40,656 nt of DNA from an uncultured Collinsella sp. GTDB taxonomy: Bacteria; Actinomycetota; Coriobacteriia; Coriobacteriales; Coriobacteriaceae. Positions 30,855-37,734 of this stretch are shown in pieces. A program made the position numbers and the translations under genes. Under the pieces are notes generated by a model that was not told where the DNA came from, ran no database searches, and worked only from the letters and a program-made list of their open reading frames with translations. Location: positions 1-40,656 of the forward strand of contig CAAFGE010000011.1 in the NCBI GenBank assembly GCA_900762355.1, written 5' to 3'. Position 1 is the first letter of the stretch. The number at the start of each line of letters is the position of its first letter.

Positions 30855-32579
30855 GTGGACGAGGAAGCAAGCATCATCCTGGGGGACGCCATCGCCTTTT
30901 GCCAGCGCGACGGCCAAGATGCACGCCTCATCAACATGCTGGGGCAATCGCGCGCCATAAGCCTGACCGAAGATACGCTCACGATCGAGGCGCCCTCGCG
31001 CTTTGCCATCGCGCAGCTCAAAAAGCATCAGCCGACTATTGAGGCCTATCTGGAAGAAATCGCCTTTGCACCGATTGCGCTCGACATCGTGGCACCGCAA
31101 GGCGCCGCGACGGAATCCGCTGCCGCGACGGCGCCCGCCACGGCTCCCGCTGCTTCCCCGGCGGTGCCGGCCTCCGCAGGCGACGCGCCGACAATCGAGC
31201 ACCAGCACGGTGATGTTTCCCGTGAAACCATGGCACCATTGCCGACAGCGGCGGCGACGTCAACGAACGCGCCCGTCACGCACATGCCCATCGCTCACGA
31301 CGCAGCGGCGGGCGCTGATTCGGGCATTGCAATCAAGAACACGCTCTCGGCCGATGATTTTCGTCGCATGATGAACCAGATGAAGGGCGGAGCGCCGACT
31401 AAATCCACGCAAGCTGCGACCCCCGCTTCACCCACGCCGGCACCGACCGTGCCGGCCGAGCAGAATACGGATGGGGCCCCGCTCGCCGCGAACTCAAAAT
31501 TTACCTTTGAGAACTTTGTCTACGGCCCCGAGAACAGCCATGCCTATCGCTCGGCACTCAAGTTTGCCGCCCTCGCGGACGAGCGCGGCACATGCACATC
31601 ACTGTTCATCTACGGCAAATCGGGCCTGGGCAAGACACACCTGCTGCTTGCCATCAAAAACGAGCTCGCCGAGAAGTCGCCCGAGATCAAGGTCAAGTAT
31701 GCAAACTCCCAGGCATATCTGGACGACCTGATGACCGAGTTCGACCGCCAAAAGAAGAGCAACGCCCCCATCATGCAGGCGTACCACGGCGTGGACGTGC
31801 TCATCATCGATGACATCCAAAACATCATCGGCAAGCGCGCGAGCGTGGACTACTTTTTCCAGCTCATGGACGAGTTCATCCGCAACAACAAGAAGGTCGT
31901 CATCGCGGCAGACCGCGCCCCCAAGGACCTGAGCATGGACGAGCGTCTGACCAGCCGCTTCAACGCCGGCATGCTCTGCCTGGTCGCAGAGCCCAGCTAC
32001 GAGATGAAATACAAGATCTTGCAGCGCTATTACGAGAACACCATCGTCGCCGCTCCCGAGGCAGGCGACGACTCGCTGCTGGCGGCCTATGGGGGCGACG
32101 GCGGGCACCTGACCGACGAGCACTTTAAACACATGGCCGAGGTCTCGGGCACCAACATCCGCGAACTCGAGAGCTTTTGCGAGCGCTGCGCCGGCGAGGC
32201 GGGTGACCGCGAGCGCGAGGGCGGGGAACTCACCTTTGACGATATCGACGCCATCGCCAGCCAGTACTTCGACACATCGGCCAAAAAGATCAACGTCCAG
32301 ACGGTTCAGTCCGTCATCGAAGAGCAGTACGGCGTGACGCACGAGGAGCTCATCGGCCCGCGTCGCAACGCCAATATCGCCAAAGCACGCCATATCGCTA
32401 TCTACCTGGCCATCGAGATGTGCGAGATGACGACCACGGCGGTGGGCGCCGAATTTGGCAACCGCAACCACTCGACCGTCAGCACGAGCTACAAAAAGGT
32501 CCAGAAGATGATCCAGGAAGACCGCACCGTCACCGAAGACCTCAAGTCGCTGCGCGATAAAATTACACTGCGCTCGTAG
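30855..32579 (+). CDS. dnaA: Chromosomal replication initiator DnaA
   Basis: 574 residues. Domain I (about 1-75) and an unusually long Ala/Pro-rich domain II (about 80-212) precede the AAA+ domain with Walker A GKSGLGKT (254-261), Walker B LIIDDIQ and the arginine-finger region, then the DNA-binding domain IV. The recognition loop reads GNRNHSTV (535-542) where most DnaA proteins have GGRDHTTV, so the residue matching E. coli Asp433 is Asn538. Domain II encodes DVSRETM from a parS-like DNA sequence. The start is GTG at 30855 with GGGAGA 6 nt upstream. It follows the GHKL gene by 15 bp and precedes an oriC segment. Confidence 0.96.
   Translation: MDEEASIILGDAIAFCQRDGQDARLINMLGQSRAISLTEDTLTIEAPSRFAIAQLKKHQPTIEAYLEEIAFAPIALDIVAPQGAATESAAATAPATAPAASPAVPASAGDAPTIEHQHGDVSRETMAPLPTAAATSTNAPVTHMPIAHDAAAGADSGIAIKNTLSADDFRRMMNQMKGGAPTKSTQAATPASPTPAPTVPAEQNTDGAPLAANSKFTFENFVYGPENSHAYRSALKFAALADERGTCTSLFIYGKSGLGKTHLLLAIKNELAEKSPEIKVKYANSQAYLDDLMTEFDRQKKSNAPIMQAYHGVDVLIIDDIQNIIGKRASVDYFFQLMDEFIRNNKKVVIAADRAPKDLSMDERLTSRFNAGMLCLVAEPSYEMKYKILQRYYENTIVAAPEAGDDSLLAAYGGDGGHLTDEHFKHMAEVSGTNIRELESFCERCAGEAGDREREGGELTFDDIDAIASQYFDTSAKKINVQTVQSVIEEQYGVTHEELIGPRRNANIAKARHIAIYLAIEMCEMTTTAVGAEFGNRNHSTVSTSYKKVQKMIQEDRTVTEDLKSLRDKITLRS
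31215..31230. promoter_or_regulatory. Candidate intragenic parS in dnaA
   Basis: TGTTTCCCGTGAAACC matches parS at 14 of 16 positions. It is read as codons for V-S-R-E-T in the disordered domain II of DnaA, a peptide typical of parS sites embedded in genes. Confidence 0.5.
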
Positions 32580-32817
32580 GGAAATAGAGACACCTGTTGA
32601 AAACTTGTCGAAACCACGGGCATAAGGTGTCTAAAACCCAAACCGCGGTGATGAAAAGTTTTGCGCAGGTTTTGAACGTGGAAAACCACCCCCGTTGCAC
32701 ACAGGTTGCTGTCGATTCTCTTTCTGGGTCTGACCTGCGTCTTTGGGAGTAATCAACAGTTTCGTCAGTGCTATTACTATTATTAAGATATTTATATCTA
32801 TAGAAAGGTATTAAAAG
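32580..32817 (+). other. oriC main part: DnaA boxes, DnaA-trio, AT-rich unwinding region
   Basis: The dnaA-dnaN gap contains TTTTCAACA at 32595-32603 (minus), TTTTCCACG at 32677-32685 (minus) and TAATCAACA at 32750-32758 (plus). Twelve bases later comes CTATTACTATTATTA (32771-32785), which is five DnaA-trio units (TAA/TAG read on the minus strand), then an AT-rich stretch with AGATAT-TT-ATATCT (32787-32800). The order box, short spacer, trio, AT-rich region pointing toward dnaN matches the Bacillus subtilis unwinding site. The dnaN ribosome-binding site (AAAGG) is at the right end. Confidence 0.7.
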
Positions 32818-33921
32818 ATGAAGTTCACCGTCAGCCAGAGCTCGCTCACACAAGCCATCGGCGTCGTTATGAAGGGTGTCGCTTCGGCATCCACCCTTCC
32901 CATCCTGTCGGGCGTGCTCGTCAAGGCGCAGGGCGGCATCTTGGAATTCCAGACCTCTAACTACACCATCTCGATCCGTCATCGCATCGCGGCGCATGTC
33001 GAAGAAGAGGGCGAGATGGTTATCCCCTGTAAGATGCTCTCCAACATCACCAAGACCCTCCCCGATGCCCCGGTCACCTTTGAGCTGTCCGAGCGCCAGG
33101 TGCTGATTGGTTGCGAGAAGAGCTCGTTCCGCCTGAACACGCTCGATGCCAATGACTTCCCCGAGTTTCCGGCCTATGCCATCGAGAGCGCCGTGGAACT
33201 GCCGACCGATATCTTGTCCGAAATGGTCGGCCGCGTGTGGCGCGTCACCTCGACCGACAAGGCCCGCCCCATCCTGGGTGGCGTGCACATGAAGGTCGAG
33301 AACAACACCGTGCGCCTGGTGGCGACCGATTCCTTCCGCTTGGCCGTGTGCGATACGCAGGTCGAGACCTCGACCCTCGAGGGCTCCTTTGAGCTCAACG
33401 TTCCGGCTGACGCCTTTAACGACGCGCTGAACATCATGGCCAGCCAGGCGACCATCATGATCGGGGCTACCGACACCCAGGTCGTCTTTGAGGCCGGCAA
33501 CACCACCTACGTGTCGCGCCGCATCGAGGGCGTGTACCCCAACTACAAGCAGCTCATCCCCGATTCGTGCGTGACGAGCGTCAAGATCGACGTCGCCGCC
33601 TTTAACGCCGCCCTCAAGCGCGTGGCCGTTATCGCGAGTGCCAACCCCGCCGTCAAGTTCGAGATCGATGTCGAGAACGGGCAGATGGGCCTGTCCTCCA
33701 TTTCCAATGACCAGGACCTTGCACAGGAGACGATCGATGTCGAGGCCGAGGGCGAGTCGGGCACCATCGCTTTCAACTACCACTACATCTTCGGCTGCCT
33801 CAACGCCCTGTCCAAGGAGAAGGAGATCACGCTGGAGCTCAAGAGCTACTCGCAGGCGGGCATCTTCAAGTCCTACGACAAGATCAACTACCTGTACCTG
33901 GTCATGCCGGTCCGCATCTAG
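32818..33921 (+). CDS. dnaN: DNA polymerase III sliding clamp (beta subunit)
   Basis: 367 residues, three-fold repeat clamp that tethers polymerase III to DNA. Family features: KFTVSQSSLTQAIGVVMKGVASASTLPILSGVL at the start, RPILGGVHMKVENNTVRLVATDSFRLAV in the middle and the C-terminal tail YLYLVMPVRI that forms part of the protein-binding pocket. The length is normal. It starts ATG at 32818 directly after the AT-rich origin region and is followed 9 bp later by recF. Confidence 0.97.
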   Translation: MKFTVSQSSLTQAIGVVMKGVASASTLPILSGVLVKAQGGILEFQTSNYTISIRHRIAAHVEEEGEMVIPCKMLSNITKTLPDAPVTFELSERQVLIGCEKSSFRLNTLDANDFPEFPAYAIESAVELPTDILSEMVGRVWRVTSTDKARPILGGVHMKVENNTVRLVATDSFRLAVCDTQVETSTLEGSFELNVPADAFNDALNIMASQATIMIGATDTQVVFEAGNTTYVSRRIEGVYPNYKQLIPDSCVTSVKIDVAAFNAALKRVAVIASANPAVKFEIDVENGQMGLSSISNDQDLAQETIDVEAEGESGTIAFNYHYIFGCLNALSKEKEITLELKSYSQAGIFKSYDKINYLYLVMPVRI

Positions 33922-33930
33922 CGCTGCGCC

Positions 33931-35037
33931 ATGACCATATTCGCCCGCGATCTTTCCGTCGCGCACTACCGCAGCTTCGATAGCTATCGCCTTGCCCTGG
34001 ATGAGGGCGTGACGATACTTGCGGGACCCAACGCGGCGGGAAAGACCAATCTCATAGAGGCACTGCAGCTGCTGACGAGCGGCGCCTCGTTTAGGCATCC
34101 GACCGCAGCCGAGCTTGTCCATGACGGCGTGGGCTCGTGCAAGGTCGAGCTGAGGCTCGAGGGCGACGGCCGCGTGCTTGATATGGGATTGAACGCGGAG
34201 GACGGTAAGCGCTCGTTTAGCCGCAACGGCAAGAGATGTTCTGCCGCCGGTGTGCGCGGGGTTCTGCCGAGCGTGCTGTTTTGTCCCGACCATCTGGACA
34301 TGGTTAAGCGAGGCGCCAGTGTGCGCCGCGCCGCCCTCGATGACTTTGGCATGCAACTGAGCGCACGCTATGCCGATCTTGCGAGCACCTATGGGCGCTG
34401 CGTGACCCAGCGTAACGCCTTGCTCAAGGAGACCTGGTGCTGCCGCGAGATGCTCGGCGCGTGGAACGATTCGATTGCCCGCGCGGGCTCGGCCCTGCTC
34501 GTGCACCGGTTGGCCCTGCTCGACCGGCTGGCGGGCCATGTGCACACTGCCTACGGGCAAGTGGCGTCCGGCGAGGCTGCCAACGTGACCTATACGTCCA
34601 CACTGGGGGATTTGCCCCAGGTCGAGGATCGCGAGGAGCTGAAGGGCTGGGCGTACGAGCGCATGCTTGCTGCCCTTGATGAGCACGCCGACGAGGAAAT
34701 TCGCCGCGGCGTGACGTTGGTGGGACCGCATCGCGATGAGATTGAGTTCACCGTGGCGGGTCGCTCTGCCCGCTCGTTTGCCAGCCAAGGCCAGCAGCGA
34801 ACGTTGGTGCTGGCCTGGAAGGTAGCGGAGGTGGCCGTGGCTCGCGATGTCTTGGGCACCGCCCCACTGCTGCTTTTGGACGACGTGATGAGCGAGCTCG
34901 ACGGCGAGCGTCGCGGTGCTTTCCTGCGGCTGATCGGCGATGATATCCAGACGGTCATAACCACGACCAACCTGGGGTATTTTACCGATGACCTGCTTGA
35001 TCGAGCCAAGGTGGTGAGCATGGGTGAGACGTGCTAA
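33931..35037 (+). CDS. recF: DNA replication and repair protein RecF
   Basis: 368 residues, an SMC-like ATPase that helps load RecA at gaps. Walker A is AGPNAAGKTNLIEAL (about 32-46), the ABC signature region is SFASQGQQRTLVLAWKVAE, and Walker B is LLLLDDVMSELD with the following GDDIQTVITTTNL. The start ATG is 9 bp after dnaN with a weak ribosome-binding site, suggesting coupling. It overlaps the next gene by 14 bp. Confidence 0.96.
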   Translation: MTIFARDLSVAHYRSFDSYRLALDEGVTILAGPNAAGKTNLIEALQLLTSGASFRHPTAAELVHDGVGSCKVELRLEGDGRVLDMGLNAEDGKRSFSRNGKRCSAAGVRGVLPSVLFCPDHLDMVKRGASVRRAALDDFGMQLSARYADLASTYGRCVTQRNALLKETWCCREMLGAWNDSIARAGSALLVHRLALLDRLAGHVHTAYGQVASGEAANVTYTSTLGDLPQVEDREELKGWAYERMLAALDEHADEEIRRGVTLVGPHRDEIEFTVAGRSARSFASQGQQRTLVLAWKVAEVAVARDVLGTAPLLLLDDVMSELDGERRGAFLRLIGDDIQTVITTTNLGYFTDDLLDRAKVVSMGETC

Positions 35038-35587
35038 TTACGAGCGCGAGAGCGAAACGGTCGCCTTCAGTGGGTTTTTGAACGCAGAGCGCCAGCGCAT
35101 CCTGGCGGCCGCGACACCTGAGCGCCGCGCGCAGATGGAGGCTGCAGAGGAATCTCGTGCGGTCTATCGCGCCTGGAATGCGGTGTGCTCGGGCACGCGC
35201 GAGGGGCGGCATGTGACGGGCCTGCGCTACCTGCCCGAGTCCAACGAACTGCTGGTGTACCTCGATTCGCCCTCATGGACGCAGGAAATGACGCTGTTGC
35301 GCGAGATCATCCGCGCGCGCATGGAGCGCGCCGGTGCGCATGTGGACGGCTTGGTGTTCAAAACCACCGCGCCCGGTCACACGCCGCCCGCCGCCAAGGA
35401 GCGCCTACGCCCGGCGACGATCGAGCGCCCGCCGGCTCCGCACGCCGACCTCAGCGAGGCCGAGCGCACCGAGATTGAGCGCCAAGTGGCCCCCATCGAA
35501 GACCAAAAACTGCGCGAGGCCCTCGAGAACGCCATGAGAGCCAGTGCCGAGTGGGCCAAGGGCGCGCAAAGCAAAAAAGAGCCTTAA
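35024..35587 (+). CDS. DUF721/DciA-like protein
   Basis: 187 residues. The central part (about 45-115, VYRAWNAVCSGTREGRHVTGLRYLPESNELLVYLDSPSWTQEMTLLREIIRARM) matches the DUF721 KH-like fold of DciA, the ancestral replicative-helicase loader of many bacteria. The N-terminus and the Pro/Ala/Glu-rich C-terminus (about 120-187) are likely flexible. It starts at GTG 35024 inside the end of recF. The recF-DUF721-gyrB order is typical of actinobacteria. The helicase-loading role is inferred from the family. Confidence 0.85.
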   Translation: MRRANYERESETVAFSGFLNAERQRILAAATPERRAQMEAAEESRAVYRAWNAVCSGTREGRHVTGLRYLPESNELLVYLDSPSWTQEMTLLREIIRARMERAGAHVDGLVFKTTAPGHTPPAAKERLRPATIERPPAPHADLSEAERTEIERQVAPIEDQKLREALENAMRASAEWAKGAQSKKEP

Positions 35588-35613
35588 ATCGCATCTGGTG
35601 GCCTTGTAGAGCC

Positions 35614-35643
35614 AAATACCCTCGTGCCCGAGGGTATTTTTTT
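35614..35643 (+). terminator. Terminator after the dnaA-DUF721 cluster
   Basis: A perfect 11-bp stem AAATACCCTCG/CGAGGGTATTT with a TGCC loop and a T tract continuing to 35643. It separates recF-DUF721 transcription from gyrBA. Confidence 0.93.
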
Positions 35644-35692
35644 ACGATAAACTAGTAAGGCTGTACACATTTTCTTGACTGAAGGAGGACGT

Positions 35693-37723
35693 GTGGCAAA
35701 CGAAAACGATTACGATGGCGGCGAGATTAAGATTCTCGAAGGTCTCGAGGCCGTTCGTAAGCGCCCGGGCATGTATATCGGCTCGACGAGCGCCAGCGGT
35801 CTGCATCACCTGGTGTGGGAGATCGTTGACAACTCCGTCGACGAGGCCATGGCCGGTTTCTGCACCGAGATCCAGGTGACGGTCCACGCCGACAACTCCA
35901 TCACGGTCGTCGACAACGGGCGCGGCATCCCCGTCGACGAGCACCCTGTTAAAAAGATCCCGACGCTCGAGGTCGTCATGACGATCTTGCACGCCGGCGG
36001 TAAGTTCGATAACTCGGCCTATAAGGTTTCGGGCGGCCTGCACGGCGTTGGTATCTCCGTCGTCAACGCACTGTCCAAGCGCGTGGTCGTTCAGGTTCGT
36101 CGCGACGGCAACACCTACGAGATGGAGTTCTCGCGCGGCAAGACCGTCAAGAAGATGGAGGTCGTGGGCACCTCGGATTCGACGGGCACCACCGTCACCT
36201 TCTGGCCCGACGATGAGATCTTCGAGACCTGCATCTACGATTTCGATACGCTGCATAACCGTCTGCAGGAGACGGCGTTCCTCAATAAGAACCTCAAAAT
36301 CGTGCTGACCGACGAGCGCGAGGCGACTCCCCACGTGGAGGAGTTTTGCTACGAGGGCGGCATCATCGACTTCGTCAAGTTCCTCAACGAGGGCAAGGAC
36401 GTCCCCGAGGCCTTTAAGGAGCCCATCTACATCGAGGGCAAATCGGACCCGGACGCGCCTGTGGCCAAGATGGGCGAGGTCGAGGTTTCCCTGCAGTGGA
36501 ATAGCGGTTACGGCGAGAACGTCATGTCGTTTGCCAACGACATCTACACCCCCGAGGGCGGCATGCACCTTGAGGGCTTCCGCACCGCGCTCACCCGTGT
36601 GATCAACGACTACGCGCGCAAACAGAACCTGCTCAAGGAAAAAGACGCCAACCTGACCGGCGACGATGTGCGCGAGGGCCTTTCGGCCGTTATCTCGGTC
36701 AAGCTGCCCGACCCGCAATTTGAGGGCCAGACCAAGGCCAAGCTCGGCAGCTCCTATATGCGCGCGCTGACGCTCAAGATCGTGACCGACGGCCTCGCCG
36801 ATTACCTCGAGGAGCATCCCAAGCCCGCTCGCGAGATCGTCAAGAAGGCCCAGCAGGCATGCAAGGCCCGCAATGCCGCCCGCAAGGCGCGCGAAGCGAC
36901 TCGCCGCAAGAGCCTGCTCGAGACGGCGTCCCTGCCCGGTAAGCTCGCTGACTGCTCGGTGCGCGATGCCGAGCTGACCGAGCTCTTCATCGTAGAGGGC
37001 GACTCGGCAGGCGGTTCGGCCAAGGACGGCCGTCGCCGAGACATCCAGGCGATTCTGCCCCTGCGCGGCAAGATTTTGAACGTCGAACGCGTTGGTGACC
37101 ATCGCGCGTTCTCGAGTGACACCATTCAGTCGCTGATTACCGCGATCGGCTGCGGCGTCACGACGAGTGCCGGCGACGGCGGCGACTTCGATATCACCAA
37201 GGCGCGCTACCACAAGATCATCATCATGACCGATGCAGACGTCGACGGTGCGCATATCCGCATCCTGCTGCTGACGTTTTTCTACAAGTACATGCGTCCG
37301 CTGATCGATGCCGGCTACGTCTATGTTGCCTGCCCGCCCATCTTTGGCATTAAGGTGCGCAACAAGATCCACTACGTGTATCCCAACGGCCGCCAGCCCG
37401 AAGACGAGATCCTGCGCGACACCATCCAGAGTCTGGGCCTGAACCCCGACGATAACGACGAGGACGGCAAGGCCAAGGACGGCAAGATCACCAAAAAGCG
37501 CAAGGGCTATACCGTCCAGCGCTACAAGGGCCTGGGCGAGATGGACCCCAAGCAGCTTGCCTCGACGACGATGGATCCCAAGACCCGCATCCTGCAGCGT
37601 GTGTCGATCGAGGACGCCGTGGTGGCGGACCGCGCCGTGCGCGAGCTGATGGGTTCCGAGGTCGGCTATCGCCGCGAGTACATCGAGAAGCACGCACATG
37701 ATGCACGATTCCTTGACGCTTAA
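35693..37723 (+). CDS. gyrB: DNA gyrase subunit B
   Basis: 676 residues. The ATPase subunit of gyrase. The GHKL N box is WEIVDNSVDEAMAG, the ATP lid and G motifs include VDNGRGIPVDEHP and SGGLHGVGISVVNALS. The TOPRIM domain has VEGDSAGGSAKDGR and the metal motif MTDADVDGAHIR; the tail KGLGEMDPKQLASTTMDP contacts GyrA. GTG at 35693 is taken as the start because AAGGAGG lies about 4-5 nt upstream; a TTG six codons earlier overlaps it. gyrA begins 11 bp downstream. Confidence 0.97.
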   Translation: MANENDYDGGEIKILEGLEAVRKRPGMYIGSTSASGLHHLVWEIVDNSVDEAMAGFCTEIQVTVHADNSITVVDNGRGIPVDEHPVKKIPTLEVVMTILHAGGKFDNSAYKVSGGLHGVGISVVNALSKRVVVQVRRDGNTYEMEFSRGKTVKKMEVVGTSDSTGTTVTFWPDDEIFETCIYDFDTLHNRLQETAFLNKNLKIVLTDEREATPHVEEFCYEGGIIDFVKFLNEGKDVPEAFKEPIYIEGKSDPDAPVAKMGEVEVSLQWNSGYGENVMSFANDIYTPEGGMHLEGFRTALTRVINDYARKQNLLKEKDANLTGDDVREGLSAVISVKLPDPQFEGQTKAKLGSSYMRALTLKIVTDGLADYLEEHPKPAREIVKKAQQACKARNAARKAREATRRKSLLETASLPGKLADCSVRDAELTELFIVEGDSAGGSAKDGRRRDIQAILPLRGKILNVERVGDHRAFSSDTIQSLITAIGCGVTTSAGDGGDFDITKARYHKIIIMTDADVDGAHIRILLLTFFYKYMRPLIDAGYVYVACPPIFGIKVRNKIHYVYPNGRQPEDEILRDTIQSLGLNPDDNDEDGKAKDGKITKKRKGYTVQRYKGLGEMDPKQLASTTMDPKTRILQRVSIEDAVVADRAVRELMGSEVGYRREYIEKHAHDARFLDA

Positions 37724-37734
37724 GAGGAGGTAAC

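Noticed and set aside
35641..35668. gyrB promoter TTTACG - 17 bp - TACACA
   Set aside because: Both boxes are poor matches and the -35 lies in the T tract of the preceding terminator; not strong enough to report as a feature.
35642..37699. 685-codon minus-strand frame opposite gyrB (and similar ones opposite gyrA, dnaN and dnaA)
   Set aside because: Antisense shadows of highly conserved genes, without start signals or recognisable domains.
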